Positions 8,442 through 15,597 of a stretch of 64,000 bases of DNA are shown here, in pieces (position 1 is the stretch's first letter; each line of letters starts with the position of its first letter). Source of the stretch: CAVWCQ01 sp963753545 (GTDB lineage: Bacteria > Chloroflexota > Anaerolineae > Aggregatilineales > Aggregatilineaceae); contig CAVWCQ010000004.1 of assembly GCA_963753545.1 (NCBI GenBank), positions 1 to 64,000 of the forward strand, read 5' to 3'. Below the pieces are notes generated by a model. That model had not been told where the DNA came from, made no database searches, and saw nothing but the letters and a program-made list of their open reading frames with translations. Made by a program: the position numbers and the translations under genes.

Positions 8442-8475
8442 CACACGTATGCAATTGCACAATTGCATACGTGTG
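8442..8475. promoter_or_regulatory. Perfect 15-bp-arm palindrome, probable operator
   Basis: CACACGTATGCAATT (8442-8456) and AATTGCATACGTGTG (8461-8475) are perfect reverse complements around GCAC. It begins two bases after the -10 box and covers the predicted transcription start, so a bound dimer would block the promoter. The arm size fits a TetR- or MarR-type repressor, but no regulator gene is next to it. Confidence 0.65.
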
Positions 8476-8499
8476 TTAATCACAACGGAGCGAAAACAG

Positions 8500-9762
8500 A
8501 TGAGCCGTGTTCGAACAGTTTTCGAAGAATATCCCCGGCAGTTCTGGTTGTTGGTCGGCGCGTCGTTTATCGATATGGTCGGTAACGCGCTGATCTTTCC
8601 GTTTTTTGCAATGTTCCTGACCGATCATTTTGATATTAGTATTGCTCAGGTCGGCGTCATCTTCGCCATCTACGCGGTTGCCGGGGTGATCGGCAGCACC
8701 ATTGGCGGCGCGCTGACAGATCGGTTTGGACGTAAACCGATGGCTCTGACCGCGTTGGTGACAAGCGCTCTCGGCAACCTCTCCCTGCCCTTCCTGCCCA
8801 GTGTCGGCTATATGTATCTGCTGGGCGGCACGTTGGGCGTCGTCGGCAGCATCGGCGGCCCGGCGTGGCAGGCCATGATGGCCGATCTGCTGCCCGAAGA
8901 AAAACGCGCCGAAGGTTTTGGCGTGATCCGCATCATGTTTAATGTCGCCGTCACCTTTGGCCCACTGCTTGGTGGACTGCTGGCAGGCGTCTCTTATGTG
9001 CTGCTCTTCAGCATCGACGCGCTGACCAGCCTGATCACCTTTGCCGTTCTGGTTGTCTTCCTGCGCGAAACTCGCCCGAACACAAAAGAGACACAGGCCG
9101 TCGAGAACGAATCCCTGCTGCAAACGTTCAAGGGCTACGGGCAGGTGCTGCACGACCGCGTCTTTGTCGCCTTTATCTTCCTGGGCGTGATCGTCTGGCT
9201 GGTCTACTTCCAGATGAACACCACTCTGGCCGTCTATCTGCGTGACGAACACGGCATCAAGCCCCAGGGCTTCGGCATGCTGCTGGGGATGAATGCGCTG
9301 ATGGTTGTCGTGATGCAGTTCTCGGTCACCCGCTGGATCCGCCAGCGTGGCTGGCCCAAGCTGCTGGTGATCGCGCTCGGCACGCTGCTCTACGCCATCG
9401 GATTCAGCATGTTCGGCTACGTGGCAGGCTATGCAATGTTCATTATGGCGATGGTCATTATCACGATGGGTGAGATGATCGCCGTGCCTGTCGCGCAGGC
9501 GATGGCTGCCAGCTTCGCCCCGGAACATATGCGCGGGCGTTATATGGCAGTCTTTGGCTATGGCTTTGCTATTGCGTCAGGTGCGGGTACGTGGCTCGCC
9601 GGGCAGGTGATCAATCACCTGGGATTCGACTGGGTGTGGTATCTGGCTGGGGTTCTGGGCGGCGCGGCGACGATTGGCTACATCCTGATGCACAAGGCCG
9701 TCGAACTACCGGAGCAGGAATCGGAAAGGGAAAAAGTCGTTATAGCCGATCCTGCGCTCTAA
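8500..9762 (+). CDS. Major facilitator superfamily exporter
   Basis: 420 residues from ATG 8500, chosen because CGGAG at 8486-8490 is 9 nt upstream and the start lies after the palindromic operator; a longer frame would begin inside the promoter. About twelve hydrophobic segments are visible. The family's loop 2-3 signature is present as GGALTDRFGRKPM, and the TM5 region reads NVAVTFGPLLGGLLAG, the gly/pro motif of drug:H+ antiporters. It probably exports a small toxic compound. A strong hairpin (9809-9848) closes the unit. The operator arrangement suggests induction by its substrate. Confidence 0.85.
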   Translation: MSRVRTVFEEYPRQFWLLVGASFIDMVGNALIFPFFAMFLTDHFDISIAQVGVIFAIYAVAGVIGSTIGGALTDRFGRKPMALTALVTSALGNLSLPFLPSVGYMYLLGGTLGVVGSIGGPAWQAMMADLLPEEKRAEGFGVIRIMFNVAVTFGPLLGGLLAGVSYVLLFSIDALTSLITFAVLVVFLRETRPNTKETQAVENESLLQTFKGYGQVLHDRVFVAFIFLGVIVWLVYFQMNTTLAVYLRDEHGIKPQGFGMLLGMNALMVVVMQFSVTRWIRQRGWPKLLVIALGTLLYAIGFSMFGYVAGYAMFIMAMVIITMGEMIAVPVAQAMAASFAPEHMRGRYMAVFGYGFAIASGAGTWLAGQVINHLGFDWVWYLAGVLGGAATIGYILMHKAVELPEQESEREKVVIADPAL

Positions 9763-9808
9763 TTGCGTACAACTTTATAGCAAGCATCTCCTCCTTCGAT
9801 GCTATTGT

Positions 9809-9848
9809 GAGCAGAACCCTCAACCTCGGGCGGTTGGGGGTTCTGCTC
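9809..9848. terminator. Long intergenic hairpin after the MFS gene
   Basis: GAGCAGAACCCTCAACC (9809-9825) pairs over 17 positions with 9832-9848, with one wobble. There is no T-run, so it may stabilise the ends of the convergent transcripts rather than terminate by itself. Confidence 0.5.
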
Positions 9849-9877
9849 GTCTGGCGCTGGTTTTATAAATTCGCCAT

Positions 9878-10099
9878 CTATCTTCCAACCTGATAAATGA
9901 AGGGGCGGTAGCGGGGTTCTGGAACTGGCTTCCCATGCTTCTGTGCTGCTTCGAGCCATAGTGCTTTTGCAACCAGTACTTCACGTAGCGCCTCTTCAGG
10001 CGTCGATCCCGTTGCAGAGCAGTACTTGAGATCAGGGATATCAGCGATATATTCGCCGTCCTCCTGGCTGTAGAAAATGTTGATGTGATAGTCCTTCAT
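9878..10099 (-). CDS. HicB-like antitoxin-type protein
   Basis: 73 residues. MKDYHINIFYSQEDGEYIADIPDLKYCSATGSTPEEALREV is the partial RNase-H fold of HicB/DUF1902 proteins: two strands, the YIADIPDL turn, then a helix starting at TPEEAL. The C-terminal helix region (ALWLEAAQKHGKPVPEPRYRP) is typical of short HicB members that lack a separate DNA-binding domain. HicB normally neutralises the HicA mRNA nuclease, but no hicA frame is found on either side, so this is a solitary copy and may have another role. Confidence 0.75.
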   Translation of the reverse strand: MKDYHINIFYSQEDGEYIADIPDLKYCSATGSTPEEALREVLVAKALWLEAAQKHGKPVPEPRYRPFIYQVGR

Positions 10100-10190
10100 C
10101 AGTCCTGCTCCGGAAGGATTGGCTCCCTCCTCCCGCAGTGGCGAGAGAAGGGGTTAGTTTGTGTCCGTCGAAAAAGCACTACTGCTGCGC

Positions 10191-11342
10191 CTACTTGATA
10201 TCAATCGAGCGGATCATGTCCTGAATCGTGCTGTCGGGGATTTTGTCATCAATCGGCGTGCTGATCGAGATGACCATCCAGAAAATGATGCCGTCGTGCT
10301 GAACATAAACATCGTAGGCCGCTTCGCGCACCTTCCAGATTGGGTCAGAACTATAGTAGTGATAGTAGTACGCGGTGTACCCATCGACCGTGATTTGTGA
10401 GTGGTCGTAGTCGGCATGCCCATTCGGACTCAGCATCCAGCCTTCCTGAGCGTATTCATAATTGGTCTTGGCGAGACTTTTGGCATCATAGGCATACGAC
10501 GATTCCGGCACATCCATCGCCACAATCGATATCCGGCTCTTCGGCAGGTCTTCGCCGCCCCCAAACAGCGACTCCGCGAACATCTGGGAGAAGACCGTGA
10601 GATCGACGTTCTGGTGAGCATACCAGTCCACGTCGTTATACGATTTGTGGTTAGCGATTCCACAGACGGGATAGCCCTGGGCTTCCGTCTCGCAGCGTTT
10701 ATCCCACCCCTTGGGGTAGAGCATGGTGAAGCTTCCGCCATCCATCCGGACCAGGGTGAAATGCTCTTCCTTATCGCCCCACAGATGCAGCCAACCCTGA
10801 TCGTTGGCAATGTACAGCGCCCCGCCGAACAGCACGACCAGCGCAATGGCGAGTACCGCCCAGCCGATCACCGTCTCGACGCCCGCCTTTCGCTGAGCCG
10901 GAATTGACGCGAAATCATCGCTGGCGAGACGAGGGCCGCCTTTTTTCGGCTTGGGAGGCTTGGGCCGGGCCGGATCAACCGGCTGCGCAAAGGGATCATC
11001 CGCCCCCATATCGGTCAGCGGCTGCGCGGCGAACGCTTCAAATGAATCGGGAACGGCTGACTCTTTTTTGACCGCCGGAGGAGGAGCAGTTGGAGCAGGC
11101 GCGGCGGGAACCGTCCGGGCCAGCCTTTCCTTCGCCTTGGCGTGATCCGGGTTGAGTTGCAGCACCCGTTCCAGGCACTTCTGGACGATTTCCGGATTGT
11201 TCGCTGCATGCGCCATCAACCACCATCCGTCCACGTCTTTGGGGTGAGCGGACAAATAATTCTTGAGCAGCATGCCCGCTTCCTGGCGCTGCCCGGCTTT
11301 GATCATCTGGTACGCTTGCTGCAATTCGGGAATTTGAGACAT
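10191..11342 (-). CDS. TPR-containing single-pass membrane protein
   Basis: 383 residues from ATG 11342; an upstream in-frame extension to 11498 looks non-coding. The N-terminus holds about two TPR-like repeats (IPELQQAYQMIKAGQRQEAGMLLKN; IVQKCLERVLQLNPDHAKAKERL). A Pro/Ala/Lys-rich linker (about residues 78-155), one membrane segment (TVIGWAVLAIALVVLFGGALYIA, about 160-182) and an extracytoplasmic domain follow. That domain begins HFTLVRMDGGSFTMLYPKGWD and has the feel of a PsbP-like or lipoprotein LpqN-type fold, though I cannot name it. Two Cys (in KRCETEAQGYPVCGI) could form a disulfide outside. Role unknown. Confidence 0.7.
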   Translation of the reverse strand: MSQIPELQQAYQMIKAGQRQEAGMLLKNYLSAHPKDVDGWWLMAHAANNPEIVQKCLERVLQLNPDHAKAKERLARTVPAAPAPTAPPPAVKKESAVPDSFEAFAAQPLTDMGADDPFAQPVDPARPKPPKPKKGGPRLASDDFASIPAQRKAGVETVIGWAVLAIALVVLFGGALYIANDQGWLHLWGDKEEHFTLVRMDGGSFTMLYPKGWDKRCETEAQGYPVCGIANHKSYNDVDWYAHQNVDLTVFSQMFAESLFGGGEDLPKSRISIVAMDVPESSYAYDAKSLAKTNYEYAQEGWMLSPNGHADYDHSQITVDGYTAYYYHYYSSDPIWKVREAAYDVYVQHDGIIFWMVISISTPIDDKIPDSTIQDMIRSIDIK

Positions 11343-11509
11343 AATGACCTGCCTTCTACAAATTAATCCACCCATTGTATGGACTTGAGCACATGACGAA
11401 GCGCCTTTGTTTCTAGTATACTCGCTCCCAGTGGCCCATGCCCCTCCACAAAATAAGGGGGATTGCTGAAAAATGCGCAATTTTCTCAACACCAGCAAAG
11501 AGAGACACG

Positions 11510-12268
11510 ATGCTTTCGCCAGAATACCGCGTGATCAACGCCACCCAGCACCCCGATCTGCTGCACGCCGGAGATGAAATAATCACCGCCGTTTGGCCGG
11601 AATTTATGATGCATGATCCCGTTGCCAACCGTTTCTGGAACGACCTCTATTCGATCTTCCCTGAATACCAGTTTGCCCTGATCGATCCGGCAACTGATCA
11701 GATGGTGGCGGTTGGCAACAGCCTGCCGCTCGTCTGGCGAGATGATCCGCGCCATCTGCCCGATGCAGGGTGGGATTGGGCGCTCGATAAAGGATTTGCC
11801 GATCATGCGGCAGGGCAGCAGCCAACATCGTTGTGTGCCCTGTCGATCTCGATTGCTGCCAGCCACCAGGGGCGCGGGCTGAGCCAGATTGTTGTTCAAA
11901 CCATGAAGCGGATCGGGCAGACACAGGGTCTGGATGCGCTGTTTGCACCCGTCCGTCCCAACCTGAAAAGCCGCTATCCGCTCATTCCGATGGAACGCTA
12001 CATCACGTGGCAGACCGGCGACGGGCAGCCTTTTGACTCCTGGCTGCGTGTCCATGCCCGGCTCGGCGCGCAGATCGTCAAGGTCTGCCCCCAATCAATG
12101 ATCATTACCGGCAGCGTGAAGGATTGGGAAGGCTGGGCCAATATGCGCTTCCCGGAGAGCGGAACCTATACCGTTCCTGGCGCGCTGGTTCCCATCGAAA
12201 TCGACTGCGCAGCGGATCGCGGCACGTATGTCGAACCGAACGTCTGGATGCGGCACGAATTACGTTAG
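11510..12268 (+). CDS. GNAT-like acetyltransferase
   Basis: 252 residues from ATG 11510, preceded by AAGAGAG. The core AASHQGRGLSQIVVQTMKRI (about residues 121-140) carries the acetyl-CoA loop Q-G-R-G-L-S of GNAT enzymes. The C-terminal half, with SRYPLIPMERYITW and the phrase WLRVHARLGAQIVKVCPQSMIITG, is typical of a GNAT-like group found beside acyl-CoA or ester-forming enzymes. Substrate unknown. It is divergent from the TPR membrane protein; about 170 bp separate the two starts. Confidence 0.75.
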   Translation: MLSPEYRVINATQHPDLLHAGDEIITAVWPEFMMHDPVANRFWNDLYSIFPEYQFALIDPATDQMVAVGNSLPLVWRDDPRHLPDAGWDWALDKGFADHAAGQQPTSLCALSISIAASHQGRGLSQIVVQTMKRIGQTQGLDALFAPVRPNLKSRYPLIPMERYITWQTGDGQPFDSWLRVHARLGAQIVKVCPQSMIITGSVKDWEGWANMRFPESGTYTVPGALVPIEIDCAADRGTYVEPNVWMRHELR

Positions 12269-12272
12269 GCCC

Positions 12273-12542
12273 TCAACTGCCCATAGCATTTGAGGGGCCT
12301 TCCCGCCGAAACTGATCTTCTAAATCGATACACAATCTGAGCCCCCCCGAACCGCCGTGCGAGGTGTTCAGAACATTTCGCCGTTTGGTTCTATTTTGTT
12401 TGCGGCGGAGCGTGCTGGGTTTTTCATAATAACCATAACGACGCTTATGCCAGGGACGCTCATAGGCTCTTCGAACTGAGCGCTGGAAACGAGCTAATGT
12501 TCTTTCGAAGTCTTCGTCTTCACGGGGAACGACTCTTACCAA
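12273..12542 (-). CDS. rpsU: 30S ribosomal protein bS21
   Basis: VRVVPREDEDFERTLARF, then a basic helix and RRRYGYYEKPST-like segment (here KRRYGYYEKPSTLRRK) match the bS21 consensus, including the nearly invariant YEKPS/T. bS21 sits by the anti-Shine-Dalgarno helix of 16S rRNA in the small subunit. The frame opens with TTG at 12542 and lacks a clear ribosome-binding site; an ATG in another frame 48-51 nt further upstream hints at a one-base sequence error, so the true N-terminus is uncertain. The C-terminal extension after KRRN (about 35 residues) is unlike S21 and may also be an out-of-frame tail. Confidence 0.8.
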   Translation of the reverse strand: MVRVVPREDEDFERTLARFQRSVRRAYERPWHKRRYGYYEKPSTLRRKQNRTKRRNVLNTSHGGSGGLRLCIDLEDQFRREGPSNAMGS

Positions 12543-12627
12543 GTAAGCGCGTTTAGTTTCGGGAAACGCAAGCCCGGCACCATAAAAGGCGCAATTGAGC
12601 TATCTCAACTCATTGTATCATAGAAAA

Positions 12628-12700
12628 TCTTCTTGTTTTTCTCTTGTTTTTCCTAGCGCAGCCGCGGTCTTTGCGCTCTTTGCGGTGAAATATCTTCTTT
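12628..12700. repeat. Copy of the dispersed 'gcgctctttgcggtgaaa' repeat
   Basis: The core TTTGCGCTCTTTGCGGTGAAA and its T-rich flank (CTTGTTTTTCTCTTG) recur at 29308-29352, 30883-31136 (four copies), 32546-32612 and 38930-38993. It lies between rpsU and the methyltransferase. Confidence 0.7.
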
Positions 12701-13480
12701 TTACCGGAATTTGCCCCGGCGCGCCTCGTAGATCAGCAGAGCGGCGGCAACTCCCGCGTTGAGGGATTCGGCTCCCGGCATCATGGGGATGCTGATCACC
12801 GTATGCGGCACACTTTGCGCGGCCTCGCCAAATCCGTTCGCCTCGCCCCCAATGACGATCACCGAAGGGCGCGACCAATCGACCTGATCATACGGCACGT
12901 CGCCCGCTGCATCCGCCAGATAAAAGGCCAGATCGCTGAACTGCGCGCCGATTTCGGCCCACGAGCGCGTCAGGATCGGCAGGCGGAAAATAGCTCCCAT
13001 GCTGGCGCGGACGGTTTTGGGGTTCAAGGCATCAACCGTGCCCGGCGGCAGCACCAGCAAATCCACTCCGGCGGCGGCGGCGGTGCGCATGACCGTGCCC
13101 AGGTTGCCGGGATCGCGCCAGCCGTCCGCGATCAACACGAGATGCGGCTGTTCGGGGATGGGCAGATCGGGCCAGGGAAACACGGCGAGCACACCTTGCG
13201 GCGTCTCCGTGTCGGACATCTCGCGCATGAGGGCATCCGTCACGGCGAGACACGGCACAGGGATATCCCCCAGGCGCTTGACGAGGTGTTTGGCGGGCTG
13301 AACCTGGGCGGCTTCTTCCGTATAAAATGCGAAAACGGGACGTGCGCCGCTGTCCAGGGCATCGCGGACCAGCCGCACACCTTCCAGCACAAACTGGCGT
13401 GCTTGGCGGCGCTGTTTGGCCTGGCTTTGCAGCCCTCGGACCAGTTTCACACGATCATTCTGAGAGCTGCTAATAAGCAT
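12701..13480 (-). CDS. SpoU/TrmH-family RNA 2'-O-methyltransferase
   Basis: 259 residues from ATG 13480. The N-terminal substrate-binding domain is seen in RQARQFVLEGVRLVRDAL. The SPOUT catalytic domain carries motif 1 (GNLGTVMRTAAAAG), motif 2 (VIVIGGEANGFG) and motif 3 (ISIPMMPGAESLNAGVAAALLIYE), which form the trefoil-knot S-adenosylmethionine site; the motif 1 Arg and motif 3 Asn are present. It methylates a ribose 2'-OH in rRNA or tRNA; the target cannot be told, RlmB-like 23S rRNA being most common. Its start overlaps the end of the upstream membrane-protein gene by 11 bp, indicating translational coupling. Confidence 0.9.
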   Translation of the reverse strand: MLISSSQNDRVKLVRGLQSQAKQRRQARQFVLEGVRLVRDALDSGARPVFAFYTEEAAQVQPAKHLVKRLGDIPVPCLAVTDALMREMSDTETPQGVLAVFPWPDLPIPEQPHLVLIADGWRDPGNLGTVMRTAAAAGVDLLVLPPGTVDALNPKTVRASMGAIFRLPILTRSWAEIGAQFSDLAFYLADAAGDVPYDQVDWSRPSVIVIGGEANGFGEAAQSVPHTVISIPMMPGAESLNAGVAAALLIYEARRGKFR

Positions 13481-14057
13481 CGGTGGAAGCCTCAAATGGA
13501 ATATCGTCGGGAACGTCGTGCAATGCATCGAGATAAGCGTTCAGCCACCCGGTAAGCTGCGGCAAACTCGTGCGCTCGTCGTGGCACGATCCCCGAACCG
13601 TGATCAAACGTTCGGGCTGCGTTTCATCCGTGTCCAGAACCAGCGTGCAGTGATTCGGACCATCGTCCACCAGCCGGAAATTGACGGCTGTGCGGAAAGG
13701 AACCCGCAGCGAACGCCGCTGATCGGGTTGGCGGATCAACAGCCGTTGGCGCGCATAGTCAAAAACGATCCGCAGCGCTCGGCGGCTCAATCCTTGCATC
13801 AGCCCCAGGACAAACAGCAGCAGCGATCCGATCCCTGTCCCGGCGATCAGCGCGGCGCGGAAGCCCTGCGGCCCATCCTGGATCGACAGCAGCCCGCTGG
13901 CAACCAGACCCACCGACAGCCCTACCCCGACTGCCAACCCGCCGCACAGACTCCACAGCAGAGCTGGCAGCGCGACAGGGTTAAACGCCGGGCGATAAAC
14001 AAACGTCACCCGCTCTTCAGATTCCAGGGTGTCGATCCGGGCGTGCGGCATAGGCAT
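13470..14057 (-). CDS. Two-TM membrane protein of unknown function
   Basis: 195 residues from ATG 14057 (a GTG one codon earlier is possible), preceded by AAGG. Two hydrophobic hairpin segments lie at about residues 28-60 (ALLWSLCGGLAVGVGLSVGLVASGLL) and 70-95 (AALIAGTGIGSLLLFVLGLMQGL). The C-terminal cytosolic part RALRIVFDYARQRLLIRQ...LRVPFRTAVNFRLVDDG resembles the beta-rich PH-like domain seen after TM hairpins in many small bacterial membrane proteins. It overlaps the methyltransferase gene and lies directly downstream of the infC operon terminator. Confidence 0.55.
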   Translation of the reverse strand: MPMPHARIDTLESEERVTFVYRPAFNPVALPALLWSLCGGLAVGVGLSVGLVASGLLSIQDGPQGFRAALIAGTGIGSLLLFVLGLMQGLSRRALRIVFDYARQRLLIRQPDQRRSLRVPFRTAVNFRLVDDGPNHCTLVLDTDETQPERLITVRGSCHDERTSLPQLTGWLNAYLDALHDVPDDIPFEASTDAY

Positions 14058-14076
14058 CACACCTTATATAACGCGA

Positions 14077-14105
14077 AAAACCGGCACAAACAGGACGCCG
14101 GTTTT
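14077..14105 (-). terminator. Terminator of the infC-rpmI-rplT operon
   Basis: AAAACCGGC (14077-14085) pairs with GCCGGTTTT (14097-14105). Read on the minus strand the stem is followed by further T, as expected for a terminator 27 bp after rplT. Confidence 0.8.
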
Positions 14106-14131
14106 CGTCAGTCATAGAATGGAGACCTGCT

Positions 14132-14476
14132 TTAACGAGCCAGGGCAACCAGCGCGGCGAATGCGTTGGCATCGCGCACAGCGATATCGGCCAGCATCTT
14201 CCGATCCAGCTCGATATTGGCGACTTTCAGGCCGTGCATCAACTTGCTGTAAGACAGGCCATTGATACGGGCGGCGGCGTTGATGCGGGCAATCCAGAGG
14301 CGGCGCAGATCGCGGCGGCGGTTGCGGCGGTCACGATAGGCATACCACTGGCTTTTCATCATGGCTTCGTTGGCGCGGCGGAACAGGATGTGCTTGCTGC
14401 CCCACTGCCCCTTGGTCATCTTCAGGATTTTCTTGTGGCGACGATGTGTTACCGTCCCACCTTTTACACGACTCAT
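14132..14476 (-). CDS. rplT: 50S ribosomal protein bL20
   Basis: 114 residues, full length for the family. MSRVKGGTVTHRRHKKILK, GQWGSKHILFRRANEAMMKSQWYAYRDRRNRRRDLRRLWI and NAAARINGLSYSKLMHGL match bL20 throughout. It is an early-assembly 23S rRNA-binding protein. Last gene of the operon with rpmI 27 bp upstream. In several bacteria bL20 represses its own operon through the infC-rpmI mRNA; no such structure was tested here. Confidence 0.97.
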   Translation of the reverse strand: MSRVKGGTVTHRRHKKILKMTKGQWGSKHILFRRANEAMMKSQWYAYRDRRNRRRDLRRLWIARINAAARINGLSYSKLMHGLKVANIELDRKMLADIAVRDANAFAALVALAR

Positions 14477-14503
14477 TGAAAAACTCCTTAACTAGTCCGG
14501 TAC

Positions 14504-14755
14504 TTAGGCCGGGGGATTCTGCTTATAACGACCAAGGTACGGAGCCAACCGCTTGATACGGCGAGCTTCCTTGGGGTTTTTAACTTCCAGCATGCTGGCA
14601 AGCTTCTGCTTGCTGCGGGGCGACTTGCGGCGGCGCAGGTGACTCTTGCCACCCTTGCTGCGCAACACTTTGCCCGTGCCGGTGAGCTTAAACCGCTTGG
14701 CCGCAGCTTTATAGGTCTTCAGTTTGTATTTTTTCTGCTTCTGCTTTTTAGCCAC
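14504..14755 (-). CDS. rpmI: 50S ribosomal protein bL35
   Basis: 83 residues from GTG 14755, chosen because AGGGAG lies 8 nt upstream; a GTG three codons earlier is possible but too close to the site. KYKLKTYKAAAKRFKLTGTGKVLRSKGGKSH and the Lys/Arg-rich rest are bL35; the C-terminus (VKNPKEARRIKRLAPYLG) is a longer version of the usual tail. Second gene of the infC-rpmI-rplT operon. Confidence 0.95.
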   Translation of the reverse strand: MAKKQKQKKYKLKTYKAAAKRFKLTGTGKVLRSKGGKSHLRRRKSPRSKQKLASMLEVKNPKEARRIKRLAPYLGRYKQNPPA

Positions 14756-14858
14756 GAACAGCACTCCCTATAAACACGGTAGCACCGCACAGGCGTGCGG
14801 CGCAGATTGAAACCAACTTTGACGGCACCCAACGGAAAAAAAATACTATTTTTTTTTA

Positions 14859-15398
14859 TCAGGAGCCGGTGCCAAGAACCATCAACATCGTCCGGCCTTC
14901 CATATTGGGAGACTGTTCCACGATGGCAATGTCCTCTAGTTCCTTTGCCACTTCCAACAACATATCGCGCGCAATTTCCGGGTAGGTGATTTCGCGTCCA
15001 CGGAAGCGAATGCGCACCTTGACTTTCATGCCTTCTTCGATCCATTTGCGGGCATCGCGCACCTTGAAGTCCCGGTGATGGTCATCAGTTTTGGGCCTCA
15101 ACCGGATTTCTTTGACCTCGATGGTTTTCTGCAGCTTGCGCGCTTCCCGTTCTTTTTTGGCTCGTTCGTAGAGGAACTTGCCAAAGTCCATAATCTTGCA
15201 AACGGGCGGGTCGGCGGTTGGTGCAACTTCAACCAAGTCCAACTCGCGATCTGCGGCAAGTTGTAAGGCCTGTTGCAGCGAAACGACGCCGATGTTCTCG
15301 TTTGTATCGGTGATCAAACGAACTTCGCGCGCCCGAATCCGCTCGTTAATCCGGTAATCTCCTGTACTGATGGCGTTATCCTTTCCGGTGAAAGCCAC
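14859..15398 (-). CDS. infC: Translation initiation factor IF-3
   Basis: 179 residues from GTG 15398. The N-terminal domain YRINERIRAREVRLI...VSLQQALQLAADRELDLVEVAP, the linker PPVCKIMDFGKFLYERAKKEREARK, and the C-terminal domain EIRLRPKTDDHHRDFKVRDARKWIEEGMKVKVRIRFRGRE are all present. IF-3 binds the 30S subunit, prevents premature 50S joining and checks start codons. First gene of the operon. A non-ATG start is common for infC; here it is GTG. Confidence 0.97.
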   Translation of the reverse strand: MAFTGKDNAISTGDYRINERIRAREVRLITDTNENIGVVSLQQALQLAADRELDLVEVAPTADPPVCKIMDFGKFLYERAKKEREARKLQKTIEVKEIRLRPKTDDHHRDFKVRDARKWIEEGMKVKVRIRFRGREITYPEIARDMLLEVAKELEDIAIVEQSPNMEGRTMLMVLGTGS

Positions 15399-15597
15399 TC
15401 ACTTTTTTTCATCTGGTTTTGGATGTGCAGTGTAGCATATTGCCGGGCGTTCGTCAACCGTGAGGGAGACGGGGGAACGTCGCAAATAGGTCATCTAGTG
15501 CTGTTGCTACTTTTATCCACTCCATATATGAAATCCTTTTTGGGAATTCATAGACGACATGATGACCCTTGATGAGGCTAGTGTGAAACTTCTCGCC

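Noticed and set aside
8476..9528. A 350-codon minus-strand frame rich in His, Asp and Gln.
   Set aside because: It is the complement of the MFS gene; the composition is that of antisense membrane-protein codons and there is no domain.
9878..10099. HicAB toxin-antitoxin module.
   Set aside because: Only the HicB-like partner is present; no HicA-type frame was found on either side.
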